From DASVRA01 sp036388855 (GTDB lineage Bacteria; Pseudomonadota; Alphaproteobacteria; Caulobacterales; Caulobacteraceae), in NCBI GenBank assembly GCA_036388855.1, contig DASVRA010000033.1, positions 20,367 through 84,366 of the forward strand: DNA of 64,000 nucleotides, written 5' to 3'. The position numbers were made by a program, and so were the translations under genes. Below are positions 41,949 through 51,327 of this stretch, in pieces. Numbering within the stretch: position 1 is the first letter of the stretch; every line of letters begins with the position of its first letter. The notes beneath the pieces were generated by a model. It searched no databases and was not told the origin of the DNA. It worked only from the letters and a program-made list of their open reading frames with translations.

Positions 41949-43406
41949 ATGCAGGTTCTGACCGGGCTTCTCGCGGCTGCGGCGTTGGCCGGCGCGCCAA
42001 CCGCAGGCGACAGCGCGGCCAGCCAGCCACGGCTGCGGTTGGCGCCCTGCAGCATCGCGGGGGTGGAGGGCCCGCTTGAGTGCGGGACCCTCACGGTTGC
42101 GGAGAACCGCGCGACCGGCCGGGGGCGGATGCTGCCGCTCAAGGTGGTGGTGGCGCGGGCGAAGTCCCCCCAGCCGCGCGAGCCGATCTTCATCCTCTCC
42201 GGCGGTCCGGGCCAGGCGGCGACCGACGCCGTGGGCGGCTTCACCGGCGGGCCTCAGCAGCAAGAGCACGACATCGTGTTCATGGACCTGCGCGGCACGG
42301 GCGAAGGGCATCGGCTGGCCTGCCGCACCGCCACCGACGAGAACCTGCAGGGCTACCTCGAGCCCCTGTTCAACGAGCGCGAACTGATCCGCGCCTGCCG
42401 TGCCGAGCTGGAGAAGTCCGCCGACCTCACCCAGTACACCACGCCCATCTCCATGCAGGACCTGGACGACCTGCGCCGGGCGCTAGGCTACGGCAAGATC
42501 AACCTGCTCGGCGGCTCGTACGGCAGCCGCACGGGCATCGTGTACATGCGCATGTACCCACAGCACGTGCATGCGGCTGTCCTGATGTCACTGGCGCCGC
42601 TCTCCTCACGCGCGCCGCTGCACTTCGCCAAGGCGGCGCAGGGGGCGTTCGAGGCCCTAGTGGAGGACTGCAGGGCGGAGCCGGCTTGCAAGGCGGCCTA
42701 TCCGGACCCCCACGGCGACATCGCGGCGATCCTGGCGGCGCTGAAGCGGGAGCCCGCGCGCGTACAGGTGCGCCATCCCGCGACCGGGGCGCCGGCGGAG
42801 GTGACCCTGACGCCTTCCGCGTTCGGCGATGGCCTGCGGGTGATGCTGTATTCTTCAGAAACTGGGCGGCAGGTCCCGTTGCTGCTGCAGCGCGCGCGGG
42901 CGGGAGACTACCGGCCGTTCGCCGAAGCCGCGCTGGCGGCCAACCGGGGAGCCAGGAACAGCCTGGCGTTGGGGCTGACCCTGTCGAGCAGCTGCCCCGA
43001 GGACACGGCGCGCATCCGGCCCGAGGAGGTGGAGACGGCGACGGCGGGGAGCTTCATCGGCGACTACCGCGTGCGCGCCCAGATGGCGGCCTGTGAGCTG
43101 TGGCCGAAGGGGAAGATGCCCGCGGACTACTTCCGTGAGTTTCCGACCACCGTGCCCACCTTGCTAGTGTCCGGCAGGCTCGATCCGGTGACGCCGCCGG
43201 AGCGCGGCGAGGACGCGCGGCGCCTGCTGCCCAACAGCCTGCACATCGTCACGCCCGGCAGCCACAGCGAGGCAGGCGACTGCGTCGGCGCCATCGGGCT
43301 GGAGCTGTTCCGCACCGGCAGCGTGAAGGGGCTCGACACCAGCTGCGTGGGCAAGCTGAAGATGCCGCCCTTCGTGCTGCCGGGCCAGGCGCCGCCGCCC
43401 GCCTGA
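41949..43406 (+). CDS. Exported alpha/beta hydrolase, S33 peptidase-like
   Basis: A 485-aa exported protein: a signal peptide in the first ~20 residues, then an alpha/beta hydrolase core with PIFILSGGPGQAAT (oxyanion loop), VFMDLRGTGEG, and the nucleophile elbow LLGGSYGSR with S190. LLVSGRLDPVTPPERGEDA holds the acid, and GSHSE near the end gives the histidine. Six or more cysteines (ACRAE..., CRAEPACK, CPED, CEL) fit a periplasmic, disulfide-bonded protein of the tripeptidyl aminopeptidase group. The substrate is not known. It starts 120 bases after the J-domain gene and ends seven bases before the convergent flgL. Confidence 0.88.
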   Translation: MQVLTGLLAAAALAGAPTAGDSAASQPRLRLAPCSIAGVEGPLECGTLTVAENRATGRGRMLPLKVVVARAKSPQPREPIFILSGGPGQAATDAVGGFTGGPQQQEHDIVFMDLRGTGEGHRLACRTATDENLQGYLEPLFNERELIRACRAELEKSADLTQYTTPISMQDLDDLRRALGYGKINLLGGSYGSRTGIVYMRMYPQHVHAAVLMSLAPLSSRAPLHFAKAAQGAFEALVEDCRAEPACKAAYPDPHGDIAAILAALKREPARVQVRHPATGAPAEVTLTPSAFGDGLRVMLYSSETGRQVPLLLQRARAGDYRPFAEAALAANRGARNSLALGLTLSSSCPEDTARIRPEEVETATAGSFIGDYRVRAQMAACELWPKGKMPADYFREFPTTVPTLLVSGRLDPVTPPERGEDARRLLPNSLHIVTPGSHSEAGDCVGAIGLELFRTGSVKGLDTSCVGKLKMPPFVLPGQAPPPA

Positions 43407-43413
43407 GCCCGAC

Positions 43414-44334
43414 CTAGCGGAGCAGGTCGAGCAGGGAAGTATCGCGCAGGGTGGCGAATACCTGGGCGGAGGCCTGCACCGCCGTCTGCGCCTGGGCCAG
43501 GCGCGTGGCGGCCTCGGCGATGTCGACCTCCGACAGGTCGCCGACCAGCTTCTCCAGCATCACCTGCCGGTCCTCCTGGGCCGCGCGGGTGTCGTCCAGC
43601 CGGTTTTGCAGCAGGCCGTTTTGCGCCGCCTTGTCGGTAACCCCCGCCTGGGCCGCGTCGAACATCGACAGCATGCCGGTGAGGAAGTTCGCCTGCGCCT
43701 GGGTCAGCTGCCCGCTGAACGGCCCGCCCGCCCCATCCGCGAACGCCTGCACCTGGCGCAGGGCGTCGAACAGCGTCCCGCCCACTTGGTCGGCGAGGAA
43801 GCCGGTCTCCAGGGTGGTGGACTCGTCTATGCGATGCACCGCCTTGAGCGAGTCGTTGCGGAACAGGCCCGCAGCCGGAGGCGCAGTAAGGTCTCCAAGG
43901 TTGGCCGCGGCGGCGGGGGCGGCAGTCTGGCCGCCGGCGAACAGGTAACGGCCGGCGAACTGCACGTTCAGGCCCTGGACGCCGGCGTCCAGCGCGCTTT
44001 CCAGCGCCGCGTTCAGGCCGTCGGCGCGGCCGCTGGCGATCGCGCTGGCGATCGCGGCGCGGGCGGACCCGGCGGCGCCGGCGACTTGGTTCAGCGCCAA
44101 ATCCTGGGCTTCCAGCCGCCCCGCCAACACCTTGTTGGAGGCGATATAGCCTTCGACCCGGCTTTGCAGGGCGCGCGCGGCGGTCAGCGCCTCGGCCCCT
44201 TGGCCGAAGCCCTTGAGGTCGCTCGCCTGCTTGCCGGTGGAGACCTGGGCCTGCGCCTGGGCCTGGCGCGCCTGGGCGCTCATCAGGTTGGCCAGCACGG
44301 CGCTGTAGGAGTTGGAGGTGCTCACCCGGTTCAC
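43414..44334 (-). CDS. flgL: Flagellar hook-filament junction protein FlgL (HAP3)
   Basis: A 306-aa flagellin-like junction protein joining hook-associated protein 1 to the filament. The N-terminus VSTSNSYSAVLANLMSAQARQAQAQAQVSTGKQASDL and the C-terminal helical region LVGDLSEVDIAEAATRLAQAQTAVQASAQVF match the flagellin/FlgL coiled-coil ends. ADGLNAALESALDAGVQGLN and FAGRYLFAGGQT are also typical. The start is GTG 44334, 11 bases after the flgK stop. It should be made late, with flgK, from the sigma-54-type promoter upstream. Confidence 0.94.
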   Translation of the reverse strand: MNRVSTSNSYSAVLANLMSAQARQAQAQAQVSTGKQASDLKGFGQGAEALTAARALQSRVEGYIASNKVLAGRLEAQDLALNQVAGAAGSARAAIASAIASGRADGLNAALESALDAGVQGLNVQFAGRYLFAGGQTAAPAAAANLGDLTAPPAAGLFRNDSLKAVHRIDESTTLETGFLADQVGGTLFDALRQVQAFADGAGGPFSGQLTQAQANFLTGMLSMFDAAQAGVTDKAAQNGLLQNRLDDTRAAQEDRQVMLEKLVGDLSEVDIAEAATRLAQAQTAVQASAQVFATLRDTSLLDLLR

Positions 44335-44345
44335 TGGCCGTCTCC

Positions 44346-46406
44346 TCAGGCGATCTGCAGCAGCACGTCGTACATTTCCTTCACCGCCTGGATCAGGCGG
44401 GCGGAGGCGTTGTAGGCCTGCTGGTAGGTGGTGAGCTGGACCAGCTCCTCGTCCAGGTTCACCCCTTCATGCGAGGAACGGCGGGTCGCGGCCTCCGCCG
44501 AGACCGCCTCGGCGCTCTCCAGCCGAGCCTGCGCCGCCGCCGCCCGGCCGCCGACCGTCCCGGCGAGCTGGGCCGCCAGCTGGCCAAGCGTGGTCTGGGC
44601 CCCACTCACCGAGATTGAGGCCTCGCCTGCGGCGGCAAGCGCCAACAGGCCGCGCCCGTCACCGGGACTGAGGGCGGAGGTTCCCGCCGCCGCCGCCAGG
44701 TTCAGTTGCGCCGCCGCCAGGCGCGAGGGCGCCGCCGCGATGTCCTTGCGCAGGGCGTAGTCCCCGGCGGAAGTCGCCGCTCGCGCGCCCAGCCCGAACA
44801 GCTGGCTGACAGAGGGACCGCCGGCGCCGCGCTGGGTGGTGTCGTCCAGCAGCGACAGCTGAACTCCGCCATTGCCCGCGAACGCGAGCCGCCCGTCCGC
44901 ATCCAGGCTGAAGCCGCCGTAGAGGCCGACCCCTGAGGCCGACGAGTTCAGGGCCGCCAGAAGGTCCGCCATGGTCCCGCCCGCCGGCACGGTCACGGCG
45001 ACGTCGCGCAGCGACCCGCCGTTGGCGTCCGACAGCCTGAGGCGCAGCTGCCCCCCCGCGGCGAACCCGTGCGGGTCCGAGGCGCGCAGGCCGGTCGCGG
45101 CCGGGAAGCCGGTGGAGGTGACCAGGTCGTTCAAGCCGAAGAACTGGCTGAAGCCGCGGCCCGCCTTGGCGGAGGGGTTCGCCGGGTCGTCCGCGACCGC
45201 GACTCCGCCGCTCGCGGCGGAGAGAGACAGCGCGCCGCCCGCGAAGCTGGCCGAGCCGAAGCCGCCCAGCGCCGCGTTCAGGCCGCCGAGGAAGCCGCCG
45301 GAGGTGAAACCGGAGGGAGCGCCGCCGTCCACGCTCATCGTCCCGGCGTCGAAATCAATGTCCACCCGCCGCTGGATGACGCCCGCCGCGTCCACGACCG
45401 CCACCGTGGTGCGGCCAGTGAAGCCGGAGACGGCGGTGGGCAGATCCAGACCCGTATTTCGCCCGGTGAGCACCGGCGGCGGCGGCGCGGCGGTCGAGGC
45501 GTTGTGGGCGCGGTTGATCTCCTCCACCGCCTGGTCGACGTAGCCGGAGAGCTGACGGCTCAGGGCCGGAAGCTCGACGTTGCGCAGGTCGAGCAGGCCC
45601 TTCAGCTCCCCCGAGCGAACCATCACGTCCGAAACCGCGCCGCCGGCGCTGGTGGCGACGATCCGGCCCGGCGCGGCGCCCTCGGCCACATAGCTGAGCG
45701 CGGCCGGGCCACCCTCGCTGAGCAGCAGCCCGCCCGCGCCGGTGCGCAGGGTGATCCGCCCGTTGGGATCGCTGGTGACGCTCACGTCCATCAGCTGCGA
45801 CAGCCGGTCGATCAGCTGCGCCTGGGCGTTCTGCGCTGGCGAAACGTCACCCCCGCCCGCCCCCGTGCGCGAGATGGAGGTGTTGAGCTCGTCGATCCGG
45901 CGCAGCAGGTCGTTGGCCTCGGTCAGCTTGCCCGACAGTCGCCGCTCGGCCTCGGCCCCGAGCCCGGCGATGCCGTCCGAAATGCTGCGCGACTCGTCCA
46001 GAAAGGCGGAAAGGGCTGCCAGCGCCTGCGTCCGCCCCGCGCCGGACGCCGGATCGAGGGCGGCGGCGGAGAACCCCTGCCACGCCTGCTCCAGCCGCCC
46101 GAAATAGCTGTTCGCCGAGGCCGGGTCCCCGAACAGCGACTGCGCCCGGTCGAACACCTCCGCCAGCGCCGCCGCCGCCCCCGCGTCCGCCGAAGCCCCT
46201 AGGCTCGCCTGGCGCAGGAACTGGTCGACCACGCGGCGCACCGCCGCCGCCTCCACCCCGCCGCTGGCCAGCGGCTGCTGATCCAGCACCCGCCGCGCGT
46301 ATCCGGGCGTATTGATGTTGGCGATGTTGTCCGAAACCGTCCGCAGCCCCAGCTGCGAGGTCAAGAGCGCCGAGTTGGCGCTGCCCAGGATGGCGTTCAG
46401 CGACAT
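44346..46406 (-). CDS. flgK: Flagellar hook-associated protein FlgK (HAP1)
   Basis: A 686-aa hook-filament junction protein. The N-terminal rod/hook motif LLTSQLGLRTVSDNIANINTPGYARR, a QASLGASADAG segment, and the C-terminal domain GVNLDEELVQLTTYQQAYNASARLIQAVKEMYDVLL are all present. The middle is a long alanine/glycine-rich variable region, as expected. Export is by the flagellar type III system, without a cleaved signal. The 374 bases upstream (46407-46780), shared with fliK, contain two opposite sigma-54-type promoters. Confidence 0.96.
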   Translation of the reverse strand: MSLNAILGSANSALLTSQLGLRTVSDNIANINTPGYARRVLDQQPLASGGVEAAAVRRVVDQFLRQASLGASADAGAAAALAEVFDRAQSLFGDPASANSYFGRLEQAWQGFSAAALDPASGAGRTQALAALSAFLDESRSISDGIAGLGAEAERRLSGKLTEANDLLRRIDELNTSISRTGAGGGDVSPAQNAQAQLIDRLSQLMDVSVTSDPNGRITLRTGAGGLLLSEGGPAALSYVAEGAAPGRIVATSAGGAVSDVMVRSGELKGLLDLRNVELPALSRQLSGYVDQAVEEINRAHNASTAAPPPPVLTGRNTGLDLPTAVSGFTGRTTVAVVDAAGVIQRRVDIDFDAGTMSVDGGAPSGFTSGGFLGGLNAALGGFGSASFAGGALSLSAASGGVAVADDPANPSAKAGRGFSQFFGLNDLVTSTGFPAATGLRASDPHGFAAGGQLRLRLSDANGGSLRDVAVTVPAGGTMADLLAALNSSASGVGLYGGFSLDADGRLAFAGNGGVQLSLLDDTTQRGAGGPSVSQLFGLGARAATSAGDYALRKDIAAAPSRLAAAQLNLAAAAGTSALSPGDGRGLLALAAAGEASISVSGAQTTLGQLAAQLAGTVGGRAAAAQARLESAEAVSAEAATRRSSHEGVNLDEELVQLTTYQQAYNASARLIQAVKEMYDVLLQIA

Positions 46407-46545
46407 GGGCGCGCCCCGGCATGCATGGCCGCGCCGCCCGGCAGAAATGGCCGGGCCGCCCTGCAGTGAACGGCGCCCGCGCCCACTAAGTCATTGATCT
46501 TCATGCGTTCGCCTCGCCTCATGGCGCTGCCCGGCATGGTTAACC

Positions 46546-46560
46546 GCAAGAGCTGGGCCA
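46546..46560 (-). promoter_or_regulatory. Sigma-54 promoter for flgK-flgL
   Basis: On the minus strand this reads TGGCCCAGCTCTTGC, matching the sigma-54 pattern TGGC-N7-TTGC with exact spacing (-24 GG and -12 GC). It lies about 140 bases upstream of flgK, consistent with late flagellar genes of Caulobacterales, which are activated by FlbD and RpoN. The gap also has a GGCGGCAATTTCCGCC-like imperfect palindrome near 46618-46634 that could be an FlbD (ftr) site, but this is weak. Confidence 0.7.
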
Positions 46561-46709
46561 ACCGGCCGCCCCCGTGTGCACGGCAGAGGAGCGGATGGGG
46601 CTCCGCTTGCCGCGCCGGGCGGCAATTTCCGCCTCCGGTAAATCAACGACCGGGAGCGGGGCCGGGGCTTTGCCGAACAAAAGCAACAGCTTCCCCCCCA
46701 AACCGCGCT

Positions 46710-46725
46710 TGGCTCGGCAGTTGCT
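46710..46725 (+). promoter_or_regulatory. Sigma-54 promoter for fliK-flgD-flgE
   Basis: TGGCTCGGCAGTTGCT fits TGGC-N7-TTGC exactly, with -24 at 46710-46713 and -12 at 46721-46724, predicting a transcript start near 46736, about 45 bases upstream of the fliK ATG. It faces away from the flgK promoter, with 149 bases between them, so shared enhancer binding is possible. Confidence 0.75.
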
Positions 46726-46780
46726 TCGCCCCTGCTGAACCACCACGCGCAGCAGGCGCGGCCCCGGACCTCCCGTGGGA

Positions 46781-48958
46781 ATGCACAGCGCATCGCTCAG
46801 CCCGCTCCTCGGTGCCCCCTGGCCCGCCGAGACCGCCACCGACGGCCCCCCGGCCGCCGGCGACGCCTTCGCGCAGCTGCTGGCCGCGCTGGAGGCAGCG
46901 CCCCTGAGCGTCCCCTCCCCCTTTCCCCCGGCAACCGTGGTGTCGGAGCCCGCCGCCGTGGCGGCCACGCCCGCGCAAAGCGTCTCGGGCGCCGCCGCCC
47001 GCCAAGGCCAGCCGGTGGCGGCTCCATCGACCATGACACTGGACGCGGAGGTCGCCGGCGCAAAACCGGCCTTGGCGCTGCCCGTGAGTACGGCCCAGAA
47101 CGACCTTCCTACGGCAACCCTGTCACCCGGCCTCCCTCCTAAAACCGTGCAGGGCGCGGAACACACCGCGGTGCAGCCGCGCCCCCACCCAACGTTACGC
47201 GCAGGACGCACGCCGCCCAGGGCCGAGCCCACCGGGCTTACCGCCACGGCGCCTACGCCCGGAACCGGTGTGGGCGCCGCTTCGCCTCGGTCGATTGTGC
47301 CGAGCGACCTGGCGTCATCGCCCGCGACCGGGAGAGCGACGTCCACGTCGCCGGCAGCGGCGCTTGGTTCTCCACTACCCCTGACCGTTGCAATCGCAAG
47401 GCCCACCGGAGTCGCCCAAGCCGGCTCTCAAAGCTTTCCGGCTCAGGCTTTCAGCCCGCGGGCATCCTCGCCAGACGAAGCAAGGGCAGTTCATGTGCGC
47501 GGGGCTTCGGCGGCGGCGCCTGAGCCTGCGTCGCAGGGCGCGCGCGGAACGGTGGCTCCGCACGTCGCCGGCGGCTCCTCATCCTGGCAAGAGGCGGCCT
47601 TGTCGCCGCTTCCGAGCGCAGGCGCGGCGCCCCTCCCGATGATGAGGGCGAAACCGCCGGCCGCACAAATTGAAGCTGCGCCAGCGCCCGGCGCAAACCT
47701 GCCGGACCTGAAGGCAAGCGCGGACGGCGTCGTCCTGCGGCACGTCTCTACTGGCACTGCCTTGCTGTCTCCGCTCTCGCTGGCCCCCCCGCGCGCTAGT
47801 CAGGCGCCTTTGGAGGCCCCCGCCGCGCCGCGCCCGGCTGTTCCCGCCGGCACTGGTCGCCAGCCGGAGGTCCAGCCGCGGCGGGTCGCCGCAACCGCAG
47901 CCGATCCGGCGCAGCCGCCAGCCATTGCTCTAGCGCCCGTGCAGCCGTCCCCCCAGCCCACCGCCGTCGCGATGCAGCCGAGTGTCCCGACAGCTGCGGG
48001 ATTCCAGGCGCGAGAGCGGGCGGACAAGGCGCCGATCTCATTCCCCTGGGGCGACCATCATGTGTCCGCCGCTCCGGCGCCCCCCTTCGTTCCTGACGGC
48101 GTCAGGGCGCCGGCCCCAGCACGTCAGCCGCCTTCGCAAGCTATGTTCGCTGCCGCAAACCCGCCCGGGCCGGTCGCTGTGGAGGCAGAAGGCCCGCCCG
48201 CTCAAGCGGCGCCGGAGCAACGGGTAAGGCTGACCGGGCCGCCGCAAGTCGCCCTTCCGCCTCCAGTCGTCGCAGTAAGTCCGGCTAGGGCGCCTGTGTC
48301 CGCGGTGAAGAGGTCCGAGCCGCAGGCTTCGGAGAACCGCGCCGTCAAGGGCCCCGCGCCGCTGCCACAGCACAGGCAGCCACACGCGAGCGCCCCGCCG
48401 GTCGGACCGGCATCATCGCCTCCCGAGGTAGCCCCTCGTGAATCCGAGGCGTCCGCGCCGGCCGTGTCCCAGGAGCTCGAGACGCGGGCGGGCGCGCCGG
48501 CGGCGCTCGAGGCTGGGCTCGCCGCGCCCGCCCCGCGGGCGGAACCGAACGCGCCCGCGCCGGTCCACACCTTCGCGCGGCTGGCCGCCGCCATCGTGCA
48601 GCGGCTCGAGAACCGCCGCACCCGCTTCGAGCTCGAGCTCGATCCGGACGGGCTCGGTCGCGTCGAGGTGAAGGTGGAGGTGGGGCCCTCCGGCGCGCTG
48701 ACCGCCGCGCTGCGGTGCGACGACCCGGCGGCGGCGGAGCTGCTGCGCGGCCGCGCGCATGAGCTGAAGGCGGCGCTGCAGCAGGCGGGCTTCGACCTCT
48801 CCGGCGGCCTGAGCTTCACCTCGGGCGAACGTGAGCCGCCGCGGGAGGCGCCCCGCGCCTGGAGCAGGGCCGGCCCAACCGAGGACGTCGAGTCCACCCT
48901 TCCGCCAACGCCCCAACGCAGCGCCGCGCGCAGCGGCCAAGTCGACATCAGGATCTAG
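46781..48958 (+). CDS. fliK: Flagellar hook-length control protein FliK
   Basis: A 725-aa protein, mostly a low-complexity Ala/Pro/Ser-rich stretch (residues ~1-580), with a compact C-terminal FliK domain: RLENRRTRFELELDPDGLGRVEVKVEV and DDPAAAELLRGRAHELKAALQQAGFDLSGGLSF. The unfolded N-terminal region acts as the secreted ruler that sets hook length, and the C-terminal domain then switches FlhB from hook to filament export. The ATG at 46781 (or GTG 46775) has only a weak ribosome binding site. flgD starts two bases after the stop. Confidence 0.9.
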   Translation: MHSASLSPLLGAPWPAETATDGPPAAGDAFAQLLAALEAAPLSVPSPFPPATVVSEPAAVAATPAQSVSGAAARQGQPVAAPSTMTLDAEVAGAKPALALPVSTAQNDLPTATLSPGLPPKTVQGAEHTAVQPRPHPTLRAGRTPPRAEPTGLTATAPTPGTGVGAASPRSIVPSDLASSPATGRATSTSPAAALGSPLPLTVAIARPTGVAQAGSQSFPAQAFSPRASSPDEARAVHVRGASAAAPEPASQGARGTVAPHVAGGSSSWQEAALSPLPSAGAAPLPMMRAKPPAAQIEAAPAPGANLPDLKASADGVVLRHVSTGTALLSPLSLAPPRASQAPLEAPAAPRPAVPAGTGRQPEVQPRRVAATAADPAQPPAIALAPVQPSPQPTAVAMQPSVPTAAGFQARERADKAPISFPWGDHHVSAAPAPPFVPDGVRAPAPARQPPSQAMFAAANPPGPVAVEAEGPPAQAAPEQRVRLTGPPQVALPPPVVAVSPARAPVSAVKRSEPQASENRAVKGPAPLPQHRQPHASAPPVGPASSPPEVAPRESEASAPAVSQELETRAGAPAALEAGLAAPAPRAEPNAPAPVHTFARLAAAIVQRLENRRTRFELELDPDGLGRVEVKVEVGPSGALTAALRCDDPAAAELLRGRAHELKAALQQAGFDLSGGLSFTSGEREPPREAPRAWSRAGPTEDVESTLPPTPQRSAARSGQVDIRI

Positions 48959-48960
48959 CC

Positions 48961-49767
48961 ATGTCCATGCTGAGCCCCCTGCTGAACGCGGTCGCCGCCC
49001 CGGTGAAGGCCCTCGCCTCGCCGGTGGTAGGGGCCTTGACGCCCAACGCCAAGACGAGCGCCGGCGCGCCCGCGAGCCAAGCGGTCTCCGCCCCGGCAAG
49101 CCCGGCGGCCATGGCCTCGCTGGCCGCCCCGACCAACGCCGGCGCCACCATCGCCGGCGCCCAGCAGTCGCTGGCGGGCGACCAGGAGACCTTCTTCAAG
49201 CTGCTCACCGCCCAGCTGAAGAACCAGGATCCACTCTCCCCGCTCGATGCCAATCAGTTCACCCAGCAACTGGTGCAGATGACCGGGGTGCAGCAGCAGA
49301 TCCTGACCAACCAGCTGCTCAACCAGATGGTCGCGGGCCAGTCCGGCGTCGGCAACGCGGTGGGTCTGATCGGCAAGAGCGTCACCGCCGCCACCTCGGC
49401 CGCGGTGCTGAAGGATGGACAGGCGGACTGGACCTACTCCATCCCCGCCGACGCCGCCGAGATCACCTTCCAGGTGGTCGACAGCGCCGGCAACGTGGTC
49501 TGGCAGACCACCCAATCCAACGTCGCCTCGGGCGAGCACGGCTTCACCTGGGACGGCAAGGACCTGCTGGGCGCCCAGCGGCCGGACGGCAAGGCGTTCG
49601 GCCTCAAGGTCGTCGCCAAGGACGCGTCGGGCGGCTCCATGACCTCGAACGTGTCGCTGACCGGCGTGGTCACATCCATCGAAATGATCGGCGGCGAGAC
49701 CGTCGTCGACATCAACGGCGTGAAGGTCCCGATGGACCTGATCACCGGCGTGCGAGCGCTCGCATGA
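48961..49767 (+). CDS. flgD: Flagellar hook assembly scaffold FlgD
   Basis: A 268-aa hook cap protein. After an Ala-rich leader comes DQETFFKLLTAQLKNQDPLSPLDANQFTQQLVQMTGVQQQI, the FlgD signature, and then a beta-rich cap domain with AVVLKDGQADWTYSIP-like and GFTWDGKDLLGAQRPDGKAF blocks. It polymerises FlgE at the growing hook tip and is later discarded. It sits tightly between fliK and flgE; a 106-base gap precedes flgE. Confidence 0.95.
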   Translation: MSMLSPLLNAVAAPVKALASPVVGALTPNAKTSAGAPASQAVSAPASPAAMASLAAPTNAGATIAGAQQSLAGDQETFFKLLTAQLKNQDPLSPLDANQFTQQLVQMTGVQQQILTNQLLNQMVAGQSGVGNAVGLIGKSVTAATSAAVLKDGQADWTYSIPADAAEITFQVVDSAGNVVWQTTQSNVASGEHGFTWDGKDLLGAQRPDGKAFGLKVVAKDASGGSMTSNVSLTGVVTSIEMIGGETVVDINGVKVPMDLITGVRALA

Positions 49768-49873
49768 GCCCGCTCCAACTCCAGGCGCCCGAACGGCGCC
49801 CGGGCGGCCAGCCCGCCCCATCCGCAGCAGGCGGTCCACACCCCTCCATCCGCTGCAACCAAGGACCAAGACC

Positions 49874-51229
49874 ATGAGCATCAACTCGGCCCTTTTGGCC
49901 GGCGTCACGGGCCTCAACGCCAACTCCACGGCGCTGGCGGCCATTTCGGACAACATCGCCAACGCCAACACTATCGGCTACAAGCGCGTGGGCGTCGCCT
50001 TCTCCTCGCTGGTCAGCCCCAGCGCCACGGCCAACTCCTATTCGGCGGGCGGCGTCACCTCGGTGGCGCGCCAGTTCGTCAGCCAGCAGGGCACCCTGCA
50101 GGCCTCCGCCTCGGCCACCGACCTGGCCATCGCCGGCGACGGCTTCTTCGTCACCACCGACAGCCCGGTCGGCGTGACGGCGGGCGACCCCCGCTACTTC
50201 ACCCGCGCGGGCTCTTTCGCCCTCGACCGCAACGGCTACCTGATGAACTCGGCGGGCCTCTATCTTCAGGGCTGGCCCGCTGACGCCAACGGCGAAGTCA
50301 CCGCCGACTCCGCCAACCTGAACGCGCTGAAGGCGATCAACCTGCTCGACATCGCTTCCACGGCCCAGCCCACTTCGACGGCGCGCATCCTGGCGAACCT
50401 GAACGCGGACCAGACGGTCTCGGCTCAGGAAGCCACTTATGGGCCGGGGGGAATGGCTGCTTACGCGGCGGACCCCACCACCGGCGTGAAACCGGACTTC
50501 TCCATCCAGGTCCCTGTCGCAGACTCGAAAGGCGGGCAGCGGATGATCGTGCTCGACTTCCTGAAAAGCGACGTGGCGAACCAGTGGCACGTCGAGGTCC
50601 GTTCGGACCCGCCGGAAAACGTTACCGGGGCGACCGATGGCCTTATCGCCTCCAGCGACATCCAGTTTGACGCCAACGGCGCCATTGACCCGACCAGTCT
50701 GGCGTTCCTGACTAACGTTTCGGTCGGAGCCTCGGATCCTGCCGGGACCGGTGTTCGATGGGCGGATGGACTGGGCATTGGCGCTCAGGACGTCACCTTC
50801 GATCTTGCGAAAGTCACCCAGCTCTCAAGCGTCTCCTCCGTCTCCTCGGTGCAGGCCAACGGCACCGCCTTTGGCTCGCTCGCGGGGGTGTCGGTGGACG
50901 AGGACGGGTTCGTCACCGCCGTCTATGAGAACGGCACCACCCGGCGGCTGGCGCAGGTGGCGATCGCCACCTTCCCCAACGCCGACGGGCTGGCCTCCTC
51001 GAAGGGCAATTCGTGGCAGGCGTCGGTGAACTCCGGCGGCTTCACCTTGAAGACGCCGGGCGCAGCCGGGGCGGGCAAGATTTCCCCCTCCAGCCTTGAG
51101 GCCTCCACCGTCGACCTGTCCTCGGAGTTCACCGGGCTGATCACCACCCAGCGGGCCTATTCGGCCAGTTCCAAGATCATCACCACCGCCGACCAGATGC
51201 TCGAAGAGCTGTTAAGCATTAAGCGCTGA
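49874..51229 (+). CDS. flgE: Flagellar hook protein FlgE
   Basis: A 451-aa hook subunit. The N-terminal rod/hook motif SALLAGVTGLNANSTALAAISDNIANANTIGYKR and the C-terminal ITTQRAYSASSKIITTADQMLEELLSIKR are textbook. The middle shows LAIAGDGFFVTTDSP and YFTRAGSFALDRNGYLMNSAGLYLQGW, typical of FlgE/FlgF/FlgG. The gene has AAGGA before its ATG. Caulobacter shows the same fliK/flgD-flgE-sciP order, so it helps place the organism. Confidence 0.96.
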   Translation: MSINSALLAGVTGLNANSTALAAISDNIANANTIGYKRVGVAFSSLVSPSATANSYSAGGVTSVARQFVSQQGTLQASASATDLAIAGDGFFVTTDSPVGVTAGDPRYFTRAGSFALDRNGYLMNSAGLYLQGWPADANGEVTADSANLNALKAINLLDIASTAQPTSTARILANLNADQTVSAQEATYGPGGMAAYAADPTTGVKPDFSIQVPVADSKGGQRMIVLDFLKSDVANQWHVEVRSDPPENVTGATDGLIASSDIQFDANGAIDPTSLAFLTNVSVGASDPAGTGVRWADGLGIGAQDVTFDLAKVTQLSSVSSVSSVQANGTAFGSLAGVSVDEDGFVTAVYENGTTRRLAQVAIATFPNADGLASSKGNSWQASVNSGGFTLKTPGAAGAGKISPSSLEASTVDLSSEFTGLITTQRAYSASSKIITTADQMLEELLSIKR

Positions 51230-51245
51230 TAGGCAAGATTAACAA

Positions 51246-51287
51246 AGCCCCTCACGAAACCTGAATCAGAAGGTAACGTGAGGGGCT
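51246..51287 (+). other. Stable hairpin after flgE
   Basis: AGCCCCTCACG (51246-51256) pairs perfectly with CGTGAGGGGCT (51277-51287). Inside, an AA/AA internal loop leads to a four-base stem (ACCT/AGGT) with an eight-base loop. It starts 17 bases after the flgE stop. No T-tract follows, so it is either a non-classical terminator, a 3' stability element of the fliK-flgD-flgE mRNA, or an element in the sciP leader. Confidence 0.6.
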
Positions 51288-51327
51288 ACAGGAGAGACCA
51301 TGATTAGGTGCGTCTTTACTATCACGC

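Noticed and set aside
46507..46907. Short plus-strand frame across the flgK-fliK gap
   Set aside because: Overlaps the promoters and the start of fliK in another frame and has no family features.
46781..48500. Repeat array or unusual low-complexity protein in the long Ala/Pro region
   Set aside because: No regular repeat unit, and disordered Ala/Pro-rich stretches are normal for FliK.
50340..50830. Lower-G+C patch within flgE suggesting recombination
   Set aside because: The dip is mild and lies in the variable middle of FlgE, where composition differences are expected.
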